From contig NC_015953.1 of the NCBI RefSeq assembly GCF_000177195.2, positions 2,418,001 through 2,482,000 on the forward strand: a stretch of 64,000 nt of DNA, written 5' to 3'. The translations under genes and the position numbers were made by a program. The notes below the pieces were generated by a model, which saw only the letters and a program-made list of their open reading frames with translations, had not been told where the DNA came from and ran no database searches. Source of the stretch: Streptomyces sp. SirexAA-E. Lineage in GTDB: Bacteria > Actinomycetota > Actinomycetes > Streptomycetales > Streptomycetaceae. Positions 8,877 to 17,452 of the stretch are shown here, piece by piece. Positions within the stretch are counted from its first letter, which is position 1, and each line of letters opens with the position of its first letter.

Positions 8877-10097
8877 GTGATCTCCACCCTTGATCCGCCC
8901 CGGGCCCCGGAGGCGTACGCCGCCCTCCGGGCCGGTCTCGACCAGCTCAAGGCGGAAGGCCTCTACCGTGACTTCGTCGCCTGCTCCTACCTCGCGGCGG
9001 ACCGGGGGCACGCCCTGCACCACGGCCGCCGCATCCAGGTCTGGTGCACCAACGACTACCTGGGCATGAGCCAGCACCGCGACGTGATGCACGCCCAGCT
9101 CGCCTCCACCCTGCGGCACGGCACCGGCAACGGCGGTTCCCGCAACATCGCGGGGACCAGCGAGGCGCACGTGGAGCTGGAGGCGCTGCTCGCCGTCTGG
9201 CACGCCAAGGAGCGGGCCCTGGTCTTCACCAGCGGCTACGTCGCCAACGTGGAGACGCTGGCCACGCTGCTGCGGGCCGAGCCGGAGACCATGGTCTTCT
9301 CGGACGCGCTCAACCACCGCTCGCTGATCGAGGGTGTACGCACCTCCGGCAACGCCAAGCACATCTTCGCCCACAACGACCTGACGGACCTGGAACTGGC
9401 GCTCGCCGCGCAGCCGCTGGAACGCCCGAAGCTGATCGTCTTCGAGTCGGTGTACTCGATGGACGGCGACGTCGCGCCGATCCGCGAGATCTGCGACCTG
9501 GCCGAGCGGTACAACGCGCGGACCTATCTGGACGAGACGCACGCGATCGGGGTCCAGGGACCCACGGGGGCCGGTGTCTGCGAGACGATCGGCGAGGACC
9601 GGATCACCTTCGTACAGGGCGTGTTCGGCAAGGCGGTGGGCACCACCGGCGGCTATGTGGCCGGTCCCGACGTCCCGCTGGACTACGTGCGGTCCCACGC
9701 CCCCGGGTTCATCTTCACCACCACCATCCCGCGGGCCTCCCTGGACGCCACCCTGGCGAGCCTGTCGGTCATCCGGGGCCCCGAAGGGGTCCGGCTCCGC
9801 GAGGACCTGCACGCCAACGCGGAGCTGATGCGCCGTCGGCTGACCGAGGCGGGCATCGCCCACGTCCCGGCCCCCAGCCACCTCGTCCCGGTCCTGGTGC
9901 CGGGCGGTGCGCGGGTCAAGCGCGTCTCCCGCCGGCTGCTCGACGAGTTCTCGGTCTACGTGCAGCCCATCAACTTCCCGTCGGTGCCGAAGGGGGGCGA
10001 GCGCTTCCGGGTGACCGTCGCGCCCTTCCGCACGGAACAGCAGATCGACCGGTTCGTCGAGGCGCTCGCGCGGTGCCTCGCGGACGACCCCAGCTGA
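8877..10097 (+). CDS. 5-aminolevulinate synthase (alpha-oxoamine synthase)
   Basis: A 406-residue PLP enzyme very close to ALAS (glycine plus succinyl-CoA giving 5-aminolevulinate). Visible motifs are WCTNDYLGMSQH, GNGGSRNIAGTS, FSDALNHRSLIEGVR, YLDETHAIGVQGP and the PLP-lysine loop GVFGKAVGTTGGY. Streptomyces make haem precursors by the C5 route from glutamyl-tRNA, so an ALAS normally marks a specialised pathway, such as the C5N unit of manumycin-type compounds. The partner C5N amide synthetase is not seen here. GTG start with GAGAGGGC upstream. It is the first gene of island A. Another acyl-CoA or amino acid substrate is possible. Confidence 0.9.
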   Translation: MISTLDPPRAPEAYAALRAGLDQLKAEGLYRDFVACSYLAADRGHALHHGRRIQVWCTNDYLGMSQHRDVMHAQLASTLRHGTGNGGSRNIAGTSEAHVELEALLAVWHAKERALVFTSGYVANVETLATLLRAEPETMVFSDALNHRSLIEGVRTSGNAKHIFAHNDLTDLELALAAQPLERPKLIVFESVYSMDGDVAPIREICDLAERYNARTYLDETHAIGVQGPTGAGVCETIGEDRITFVQGVFGKAVGTTGGYVAGPDVPLDYVRSHAPGFIFTTTIPRASLDATLASLSVIRGPEGVRLREDLHANAELMRRRLTEAGIAHVPAPSHLVPVLVPGGARVKRVSRRLLDEFSVYVQPINFPSVPKGGERFRVTVAPFRTEQQIDRFVEALARCLADDPS

Positions 10098-10132
10098 ACG
10101 CCATCCGTTCCTTACCGAGGAGACGACAGAAC

Positions 10133-11014
10133 ATGACCGTGACCGAGATCGAGACCGAGATCCGGATCAACGACCTCACGCCCTTCATCGGCGCGGAGAT
10201 GACCGGGGTGACCTACGAGGACCTCCAGGACCCCGTGCTCTGGGACAAGGTGAGCACGCTGCTGCACGAGCGGGAGCTGGTCGTCATCCGCTCCCTGGAC
10301 ATCACCTCGGAGCAGCAGATCGAGCTGGCGAGCCGCATCGGCCGGCCGAAGCCCTTCCTGATGGCGAAGTACCGCCACCCGGAGCACGCGGAGATCATGA
10401 TCTCCTCCAACGCCAAGAAGAACGACATGGCGATCGGGGTGGCCCGGGTCGGCAACTTCTGGCACCAGGACTCCTCCTACCAGAAGGACGCGCCGCCCTA
10501 CACGATGCTGCACGGCATCGACGTCCCGGGCACCAGCGGCCACACCCTCTACGCCAACGCGGCCGACGTCTACGACCGCCTGCCCGAGGAGTGGAAGGAG
10601 AGGATCGAGGGGCGCATCGCGGTGCACACCGTCGCCAAGCGCCAGCGCATCTCCGCCGAGCACGCGGGGCTGTCCATCGCGGAGTTCAAGGCGCTGGTGG
10701 AGGAGCAGTACCCGCCGGTCCAGCACCCGCTGGTCAAGACCGACCCCACGACCGGCCGCCGTTACGTCTACGGGGCGCCGGAGTACATGGAGCGGGTGAT
10801 CGGCTTCGACGCCAACGAGAACGAGGAGTTCTTCGCCCTGCTCAACCGGCTCATCCAGGACCCGGAGCACGTGTACACGCACCGGTGGACCCCGCGTGAC
10901 CTGGTGGTGTGGAAGTGCGAGCTGACCTACCACGCGGCGACCGCGGTCGAGCCCGGCGTCGACCGCACCGTGCACCGCGTGAGCATCGAGGCGAGGGATC
11001 CGTGGGCGGCATAG
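10133..11014 (+). CDS. TauD/TfdA-family Fe(II)/2-oxoglutarate dioxygenase
   Basis: A 293-residue member of the TauD family. The iron facial triad is readable: His111 and Asp113 in FWHQDSSY, and distal His267 in ELTYHAATA. The Arg residues near 278-282 (DRTVHRVS) are placed to bind the 2-oxoglutarate carboxylate. It should hydroxylate, desaturate or cleave a small acidic substrate or a carrier-free intermediate. Strong GAGGAGA upstream. It lies 35 bases after the ALAS gene and overlaps the next start by 13 bases, so it acts in the same pathway. The substrate cannot be read from sequence. Confidence 0.88.
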   Translation: MTVTEIETEIRINDLTPFIGAEMTGVTYEDLQDPVLWDKVSTLLHERELVVIRSLDITSEQQIELASRIGRPKPFLMAKYRHPEHAEIMISSNAKKNDMAIGVARVGNFWHQDSSYQKDAPPYTMLHGIDVPGTSGHTLYANAADVYDRLPEEWKERIEGRIAVHTVAKRQRISAEHAGLSIAEFKALVEEQYPPVQHPLVKTDPTTGRRYVYGAPEYMERVIGFDANENEEFFALLNRLIQDPEHVYTHRWTPRDLVVWKCELTYHAATAVEPGVDRTVHRVSIEARDPWAA

Positions 11015-11961
11015 TCGACTTCGACGTGTGCTTCCCGTCCGCGACGGCGGACATCCGGGACATGCACCAGGTCTCGGGTGTGCCCGTCGCGGACCTCGCG
11101 GCCATCACCCACACCGAGTCGTTCCCGGTCCTCGCCGACGGCGAGACCGCGTCGGGGCTGGCTCTGCGGGCGGCCTCCCGGCTGCTGGACCGGCTGGGGA
11201 CCGACCGGTCGGCCGTCCGTGAGGTGATCTACGCGGGGTGCGGCGAGTGGGACGTCCCGTTCTGGTCGCCGGCCGCCAAGGTGGCGGACGAACTCGGCAT
11301 CAGGAACGCGCACTGCTACGAGCTCACGAACTTCTGCAACGCCGGCCTGACCGCGATCCGGCTGGCGGCCGAGTCCGCCGGGAGCAGGCACGGCGCGTAC
11401 ACGCTGGTTCTCCTCGGGGACCGCCTGAGCAGGATGGTGGACTACGGTGACCCGGACTCCAAGGCGCTCTTCAATTTCGGTGATGCGGGCGCGGCGGTAC
11501 TGCTGGCGGATGACGATCCTGCTTTCCGGGTCCTCCACTCGGCGATGCGCACGGATCCCCGGTGGTCGGACTACTACCAGGGCGAGTGGCGCGACGGCCG
11601 GGTCGTCATCCGGCGGGGCGCGCACCGGCGGGGTCTCGCCACCGCCTACGTGGAGAACTTCACCCGTCTTGTCGACGAGACGCTGACGGCGACCGGACGG
11701 ACCGTCGGTGACGTCGCCTGGTTCCTGGTCAACCAGGGCGACAAGGGGATGCACGAACGTCTGCTGACCACGCTCGGCATCCCCGCCGAACGCAGCGTTT
11801 TCAACTACGGAAGGCTCGGCCACATGGGCGGAGCCGACACCCTGATCGCCCTGGACGACCTCATGGAGGAGAAGAAGCTCCGTGAGGGGGACCTGGTCCT
11901 GCTGGCCACCAGTGCCATGGGATTCAGCTGGGGCGTCACAGCCTTGGAGTACTCCGGATGA
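11002..11961 (+). CDS. KAS III-like (FabH/CerJ-type) acyl-transfer protein with altered triad
   Basis: A 319-residue thiolase-fold protein with the nucleophile Cys112 in ELTNFCNAGLTAI. The C-terminal half has the FabH layout, but the usual His position reads FLVNQGDKGM (Asn244), and the usual Asn region reads NYGRLGHMGGADTLI (His274). This argues against ordinary decarboxylative condensation and for acyl transfer or another reaction, as known for some KAS III relatives such as CerJ and ChlB3. The GTG at 11002 follows GAGGGATCC and overlaps the dioxygenase gene; the stop overlaps the next start (ATGA). Confidence 0.8.
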   Translation: MGGIVDFDVCFPSATADIRDMHQVSGVPVADLAAITHTESFPVLADGETASGLALRAASRLLDRLGTDRSAVREVIYAGCGEWDVPFWSPAAKVADELGIRNAHCYELTNFCNAGLTAIRLAAESAGSRHGAYTLVLLGDRLSRMVDYGDPDSKALFNFGDAGAAVLLADDDPAFRVLHSAMRTDPRWSDYYQGEWRDGRVVIRRGAHRRGLATAYVENFTRLVDETLTATGRTVGDVAWFLVNQGDKGMHERLLTTLGIPAERSVFNYGRLGHMGGADTLIALDDLMEEKKLREGDLVLLATSAMGFSWGVTALEYSG

Positions 11962-13166
11962 AGATTCTCGTGATCCATCAGGTGCCCTACCGCAAGATCT
12001 CCTACCACCTCGGCATCGACCACGACCGGCACGACGTGACGTACGTGGGCCGGCCCGTGTCGCTGCGGCAGATCCCCGGCGACCTGCGCTGCTCGCGGAT
12101 CCCGCTGGCCGAGCACGACGACCTGGTGGCCGGTGTGACGGCCCGGGTGCAGCCGTCCGACGGCTACGAGAAGGTGCTGTCGCTCTCGGAGTTCGGGATT
12201 CTGGAGGCGGTGCACATCCGCCGCCACCTGGGGCTGCCCGGTCCGTCGCCGGCCCGCGTCGAGCTCGTCCGGGACAAGGTCCGGATGAAGGAGGCGCTGG
12301 CCGGGTCGGGGATCCGCCATCCCCGCTTCGTGGAGGCGCCCCCCGCCTGCGGGCCGCTGCCCTGGAGCGGGAAGACCGTGCTCAAGCCCCGCTCCGGCGC
12401 GTCCAGCGAGGGCGTCATGGTGCTGGAGACCGCCCGGGAGGCCCTCTCGGCCTACCGCAAGCTGCCCGACCCGGGGAGCTACCAGCTGGAGGAGCACATC
12501 GAGGGCGACATCCTGCACATCGACGGGCTGATGCAGGACGGCCGGTTCCTGGAGCTGGCCGCCAGCCGGTACGTCAACAAGCCGGTGGAGTTCGCCGGCG
12601 GGCTGCCGCTCGGCTCGCACCAGATCCCCCTGACCCAGGCACAGCGCGACCTCGCCCGGGAGGTGTCGTTCGCCCTCGGTGTCGAGGAGGGCTGCGTCCA
12701 CCTGGAGGCCTTCCACACGGCCGACGACGAGCTGGTCTTCCTGGAGGTCGCCAACCGGGTCGGCGGCGCCGGTGTGGTCACCGCCCACGAGCGGTACTCG
12801 GGCGTCCACCTGCCGTCCCACGAGATCGCCGTACGGCTGGGTCTGGAGCGTCCGCCGTCGGCCGAGCCCAGCGGCCGGTACCACGGCTGGCTGGCCTTCC
12901 CCGGCCACCACCTCCCCGCCGGGACCGCCGAGGTCACGCTGCCCGAGGGACTGGCGGACCACCCCTGCGTGGACCGGCTGTACGTCCTGCCGCCCGACCG
13001 CCCGCTGCCCGGCCACATCACCTATCAGGAATGGGAGTGCCCCGTGTTCATCGAGGCCTCGCACACCGACGCCGAGGAGCTGGGCCGGTTCCTGCGCGCC
13101 TGCGCGAACGGCATCACCGTCGTCTCCGGGACCCGTGTGCCCGCCGAACTGGGGAGCGCCGCATGA
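11958..13166 (+). CDS. ATP-grasp ligase
   Basis: A 402-residue ATP-grasp enzyme. It has a pre-ATP-grasp domain (about 1-100), a nucleotide-binding core with KTVLKPRSGASSEGVMV, the hinge YQLEEHIEGDILHIDGL, and the metal segment VHLEAFHTADDELVFLEVANRVGGAG with the expected Glu/Glu/Asn ligands. The family joins a carboxylate to an amine or thiol through an acyl phosphate. In a cluster without NRPS or PKS it is the natural candidate for amide or peptide bond formation, perhaps with a 5-aminolevulinate-derived unit. Coupled by ATGA overlaps on both sides. Confidence 0.87.
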   Translation: MKILVIHQVPYRKISYHLGIDHDRHDVTYVGRPVSLRQIPGDLRCSRIPLAEHDDLVAGVTARVQPSDGYEKVLSLSEFGILEAVHIRRHLGLPGPSPARVELVRDKVRMKEALAGSGIRHPRFVEAPPACGPLPWSGKTVLKPRSGASSEGVMVLETAREALSAYRKLPDPGSYQLEEHIEGDILHIDGLMQDGRFLELAASRYVNKPVEFAGGLPLGSHQIPLTQAQRDLAREVSFALGVEEGCVHLEAFHTADDELVFLEVANRVGGAGVVTAHERYSGVHLPSHEIAVRLGLERPPSAEPSGRYHGWLAFPGHHLPAGTAEVTLPEGLADHPCVDRLYVLPPDRPLPGHITYQEWECPVFIEASHTDAEELGRFLRACANGITVVSGTRVPAELGSAA

Positions 13167-15085
13167 CCCGCCACCACCCGACCGACCTCCTGCTGGCCGT
13201 GGACCACGTCCAGCGGGACCTGGCCACCGACACGGCGTCCCCGGTGGCCCGGGTCCTGAAGGAGGCCGACCTCCTCGAACTCGGCGCCCTGCTGGACGCC
13301 GACGCGCTGGCCCAGGCGCTCGACGAGGCGCTCGGCGGTCTGAGCCAGTTCCCCTGGCGCCCGCTCACCGACACCGGCGACGTCTGGGAGCAGACGCCGG
13401 TGGGCCGTGTCGTCCTGGACGACACCCGGGCCGGCAACACGCTCCGGGGCCTGCTGCTGTCCTGGGCGATGGGCAACACGGTCCTCGTCCGCACCTCCCG
13501 CCCCGCACTGTGGCGCTCCGTCTTCGAGGTGCTGCGCGAGCCGGGGTTCCCGCTGCCCGCGGCCGAGGTGGCGGCGCCCGGGACCGACGCCGAGGGCACG
13601 GTGGTCACGGTCCCCGACCTGGTGGTCCTCTCGTCCGACGCGGTCACCCCGTCGGACGAGCTGTACGCGGGAGCCGTGCGTCCCGGGGTGCCCTCGGTCC
13701 GTATCCGGCCGACGCCCGGCCGGCCGGGCCCGCAGGCACCGGTCGCGGACCTGGACTGCCGCTCGCCCTGGTTCCGGGAGCTGTTCACCTCCGTCTACCT
13801 GGCCGGCACCTCGCTGGACGCCGCGCGGCGGGCCGACCCCGACCGGGCCTCGCGGATGGACGCCCGGCTCCGCTACCTCGTCGGGATGGCCCGCCGCACG
13901 GCCCACTACCGGGATCTGCCGCGGGTCGACGGTGTCGCCGACCTGGCCCGGCTGCCCGTCCTGGAGAAGGCGGTGCTGGAGGCCGAGTCGCTGCCCCGCG
14001 GCCGGGCCATGTCCAGCGGCGCCGTGCCCAGCGGCGAGGTCCTGCGCAGCGGCGCCTCCGGCGGGGAGCCCCGGTACATCGTGTACGCACGGACCGACTG
14101 GGAGAACATGGTCCGCGAGGCGATCCCGCTGCTGCGGGCCCTCGGCGTCCACAACGGGGACCGGGTCCTGAACGCACTGGTCGGGGGCGGTCTGTACGGC
14201 GGCCTGATGACCACCGCCAGCGAGCTGTCCCGGATGCGGGTGGAGGCGTTCTCCGCCGGCCAGCAGGTCACCGCCGACCTGATGCTGATGCTGGTCCGCG
14301 ACTTCTCGGTGAACGTCCTGCTGGGCCAGCCCGCGGTGGTCCTGCCCCTGCTCCGCGAGGCCCGGCGCAGGGATCCCGGTCTGCGGCTCGACAAGGTCGT
14401 CTACGGCGGCACGCCGATGACCGAGTCCGACAAGCAGTGGCTGCGCGACGAGCTCGGCACACGGTCCATCACCAGCATCCTGGCGGCCAACGACGGCGCG
14501 CAGATCGGGTACCAGTGCGACCGGCTGGGCGGCACGCTGCACCACGTCAACGACGACTACAACCTCGTCGAGGTGGTCGACGAGGACGGCGCCCCCCTGC
14601 CGGACGGGGAGACCGGGCACCTGCTGATCACCGCGATGCAGAAGTTCGAGGGGCCGCTGATCCGCTACCGCATCGGCGACATGGGGCGGGTGACCGAACG
14701 CGACTGCCCCTGCGGGGTGTCCGGCCGGGTGCTGGAGTACCTCGGGCGCAGCGACGGGCAGCTGAAGTTCAAGTCGATGACCGTGTACTACGGCGAGATG
14801 CTCGCCGCGCTGGAGGAGTTCCGGGTGTCCCAGCTCCAGGCGGAGCTGTCCACCCGGGAGGGCACCGAGACGCTGGTGCTGCGCACCGAGTCGCGCGAGG
14901 AGCTGGACCCGGCCGTCCTGCACGCCGCCCTCACCGAGGCCTTCCCGGCGCTGAGCGGCGAGCACTTCTACGACGACGGGCTGCGGCTGTTCGAGCTCGT
15001 GGTCGAGTGCCACCCCGAGGGCGCGCTGGACCGCAACCCCGTCAGCGGCAAGATCCGGACCGTGATCGACCGCCGGCTGGACTGA
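13163..15085 (+). CDS. PaaK-like adenylate-forming enzyme with N-terminal LuxC-like extension
   Basis: A 640-residue protein. From about residue 225 it is a phenylacetate-CoA ligase/LuxE-type adenylating enzyme: SGASGGEPRYIVYARTD is the P-loop region, VVYGGTPMTESDKQWL and SILAANDGAQIGYQ follow, and the C-domain hinge is LIRYRIGDMGRVTERDCPCG. The first ~220 residues resemble the start of LuxC-type acyl-CoA reductases (SQFPW, ANTLRG-like and PDLVVLSSDAV segments) but stop short of a complete catalytic domain. It should activate a carboxylic acid as an adenylate, possibly to a thioester. The reductase-like part may be vestigial or structural. Confidence 0.8.
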   Translation: MTRHHPTDLLLAVDHVQRDLATDTASPVARVLKEADLLELGALLDADALAQALDEALGGLSQFPWRPLTDTGDVWEQTPVGRVVLDDTRAGNTLRGLLLSWAMGNTVLVRTSRPALWRSVFEVLREPGFPLPAAEVAAPGTDAEGTVVTVPDLVVLSSDAVTPSDELYAGAVRPGVPSVRIRPTPGRPGPQAPVADLDCRSPWFRELFTSVYLAGTSLDAARRADPDRASRMDARLRYLVGMARRTAHYRDLPRVDGVADLARLPVLEKAVLEAESLPRGRAMSSGAVPSGEVLRSGASGGEPRYIVYARTDWENMVREAIPLLRALGVHNGDRVLNALVGGGLYGGLMTTASELSRMRVEAFSAGQQVTADLMLMLVRDFSVNVLLGQPAVVLPLLREARRRDPGLRLDKVVYGGTPMTESDKQWLRDELGTRSITSILAANDGAQIGYQCDRLGGTLHHVNDDYNLVEVVDEDGAPLPDGETGHLLITAMQKFEGPLIRYRIGDMGRVTERDCPCGVSGRVLEYLGRSDGQLKFKSMTVYYGEMLAALEEFRVSQLQAELSTREGTETLVLRTESREELDPAVLHAALTEAFPALSGEHFYDDGLRLFELVVECHPEGALDRNPVSGKIRTVIDRRLD

Positions 15086-15144
15086 CCCACCTCTCGTCCC
15101 GGCCCTCTCCCCTGTCACTCCCCGCACACCCCTGGAGTCCCCTG

Positions 15145-16143
15145 ATGTCACAGACGGCACGCTTCGTCCAGCAGGTGAGCCGCCCGCGCGGCCGCCCGAC
15201 CGGCGCCGAGTTCGCCTTCACCGAGGAGCCGGTACCGGTCCCGCGGCCGGGCACCGCGCTCGTCGAGAACGTCCTCCTCTCCGTCGACCCGTACATGCGG
15301 GAGAACATGGACGCCGAATGGGAGCTGTCCACCCCGCTGGAGGGCCGGTCCATCGGCCGGGTGACCGACTCCCGCACCGACGCGCTGGCCGAGGGCGACC
15401 TGGTCTTCCACCGGCAGGGGTGGCGCACCCACGCCGTGGTGGACCCGGAGGACGTACGCGTCCTGCCGCAGACCCCCGGCGTACCGCCGGAGACCTACCT
15501 CGGGATCCTCGGCGGCACCGGTCTCACCGCCCATGTCGCCCTCAGCCGCATCGCCCGGCTCGTCCCCGGTGAGACGGTCTACGTCTCCGCGGCGGCGGGC
15601 GGCGTGGGCAGTGCGGCCGGGCAGCTCGCCCGGCTGATGGGGGCCGGCCGTGTGGTCGGCAGCGCCGGCTCGCCGGCCAAGGTCCGCCTGCTCACCGAGG
15701 AGTTGGGCTTCGACGCCGCGTTCGACCACCGTGCGGGCCGGCTCGGCGAGCAGCTGGCGAAGGCCGCGCCGGACGGCATCGACGTGTACGTCGACAACGT
15801 GGGCGGGGAGCACCTGGAGGCCGCGATCGGGGCGATGCGCGAGTTCGGGCGGATCGCCTGGTGCGGCGCGATCGCCCAGTACGACGCGACGGAGCCGCCC
15901 CCCGCGCCGCGCAACCTGTTCGACCTGGTCGAGAAGAGCGTCCGGCTGGAGGGCTTCCTGGTCCGCAACCACCGGGACGCGCAGGAGGAGTTGGAGCAGC
16001 TGCTGCTGCCCGCCCTGGCCTCCGGCGCGGTCACGGACCGGCACACGGTCACCGAGGGGTTCGACGGGATCGTCGACGCCTTCCTGGGGATGCTCGCCGG
16101 TGGCAACACCGGCAAGGCGACGGTCCGGGTGGCGACGTCATGA
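15145..16143 (+). CDS. zinc-independent MDR family NADPH-dependent oxidoreductase
   Basis: A 332-residue medium-chain reductase of the leukotriene B4 dehydrogenase/YncB type. It starts with LSVDPYMRENM and carries the nucleotide-binding loop YVSAAAGGVGSAAGQLARL and DVYVDNVGGEHLEAAI, both typical of this branch. No structural-zinc cysteines are present. The family reduces C=C bonds of enones and enals with NADPH. Located 59 bases after the adenylating enzyme and overlapping the exporter gene, so it probably reduces a pathway intermediate. Confidence 0.88.
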   Translation: MSQTARFVQQVSRPRGRPTGAEFAFTEEPVPVPRPGTALVENVLLSVDPYMRENMDAEWELSTPLEGRSIGRVTDSRTDALAEGDLVFHRQGWRTHAVVDPEDVRVLPQTPGVPPETYLGILGGTGLTAHVALSRIARLVPGETVYVSAAAGGVGSAAGQLARLMGAGRVVGSAGSPAKVRLLTEELGFDAAFDHRAGRLGEQLAKAAPDGIDVYVDNVGGEHLEAAIGAMREFGRIAWCGAIAQYDATEPPPAPRNLFDLVEKSVRLEGFLVRNHRDAQEELEQLLLPALASGAVTDRHTVTEGFDGIVDAFLGMLAGGNTGKATVRVATS

Positions 16144-17399
16144 TCCTGCGGGACACCACGGCGCGCACCATGCTCGGCTCGATGCTCGTGTCGAGCATCG
16201 GGATGGGCCTGTACACCCTGGCACTCGGGCAGACCCTGTTCCAGCACACCGGGGACGCCCAGGCCTTCGCCATGATCTTCGCCCTCCAGGGGCTGGGGGC
16301 GGTGGCGGTGCTCCCCTTCTCCGGGCCGCTGGTCGACGCCTTCGACTCCAGGACCGTCTACGTGCTCTGCAGCCTTCTGCGGGCCACGACCGTGGGCGTC
16401 ATCACGGTGACCCTCGCCACGGGCGACGGAGGCGTGGTGACCGTGGTGGGCACGGCCGCCGTGTTCCTGGCCGTCTTCGACAACGTCCAGCGCACCGCCT
16501 TCTTCAAGTTCACCGCGCACCACATCGCGGGAGACCGCGCCGTGGCCTTCAACAGCCTGATCGGCATCGCGATCCAGGCGGGCAGCCTGATCGGCATGGC
16601 GGCGCTCGGCCTGGTCCTGATGGTCGGCACGGCCACCCAGGCCCTGCTGGTCGACGTGGCGGTCTCCCTGGTGGCGGCGCTGGTCGTCTCGCGGCTGCGG
16701 GCACCCCGCCAGGAGTCGGTGGGGCGGCTGCGGAACAGCACCCTGCGGTCGGCGCTGCCGGACATGCTCCGGGACTGGGCCGGACTCTTCAGCAGGCACC
16801 GCCACGAGGTCGTGGTGTTCGGCATGGTCCTGATGTGCGCGGGCGACTTCGTGTACTCGTACAGCCTGTCCACCCTGGTGGTGCCGCTCGTCGACGCCTG
16901 GCACGGCGGGCAGCCGTGGGCGGTCTCGGCCCTGGAGGGCACGCTGGGCGCCGGGATGATCGTGGCGACCTTCTTCACCCGGTACACGGTGCGTCTGGCA
17001 CTGCTTCCGCTCTGGGTGTCGATGCAGGCGGTGATCGCCCTGGGGCTCGCCTTCACCACCGCTCCGGCCCTGCACTACGTCGGGTTCTTCCTGGCCGGCT
17101 TCGCCAACCTGAACGGCATCACCCTGCTCCTGACGCTGCTCCAACAGCACGCCGGCCCGCTGGACAAGGCGAAGATGGCCTCGCTGCGGCTGCTGGCGAT
17201 CGGTCTGGGGACCGCCGCGCTGATGCCGGTGCTGGGACTGGCCGCCCGGCAGTCGCTCACCGCCGCCTTCCTGGCCGTCGCCGCCCTGCTGGTGCCGTTC
17301 GCGGTGTGCGGGGTCTGGGCCGCGCTCCGCTTCCGCCCCCGGACCGCCGTCCCGGCGAAGGACGAGGCCGAGCCGCGGCAGGAGCTGACCCCCGCCTGA
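16140..17399 (+). CDS. MFS transporter
   Basis: A 419-residue integral membrane protein with about 11-12 hydrophobic segments in the 6+6 arrangement. It resembles MFS drug exporters of the enterobactin-exporter (EntS) type (MLGSMLVSSIGMGLYTLALGQ, DAFDSRTVYVLCSLLRA, VFDNVQRTAFFKFTAHHI). The short loop with DSRT after helix 2 corresponds to MFS motif A. The ATG overlaps the preceding stop. It most likely exports the island A product and contributes self-protection. Confidence 0.86.
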   Translation: MILRDTTARTMLGSMLVSSIGMGLYTLALGQTLFQHTGDAQAFAMIFALQGLGAVAVLPFSGPLVDAFDSRTVYVLCSLLRATTVGVITVTLATGDGGVVTVVGTAAVFLAVFDNVQRTAFFKFTAHHIAGDRAVAFNSLIGIAIQAGSLIGMAALGLVLMVGTATQALLVDVAVSLVAALVVSRLRAPRQESVGRLRNSTLRSALPDMLRDWAGLFSRHRHEVVVFGMVLMCAGDFVYSYSLSTLVVPLVDAWHGGQPWAVSALEGTLGAGMIVATFFTRYTVRLALLPLWVSMQAVIALGLAFTTAPALHYVGFFLAGFANLNGITLLLTLLQQHAGPLDKAKMASLRLLAIGLGTAALMPVLGLAARQSLTAAFLAVAALLVPFAVCGVWAALRFRPRTAVPAKDEAEPRQELTPA

Positions 17400-17452
17400 C
17401 CGCCCGCCCGACCGCCGCGCCCCTCGCCGCCCCCAAGCCCTCAGGAGACGTC

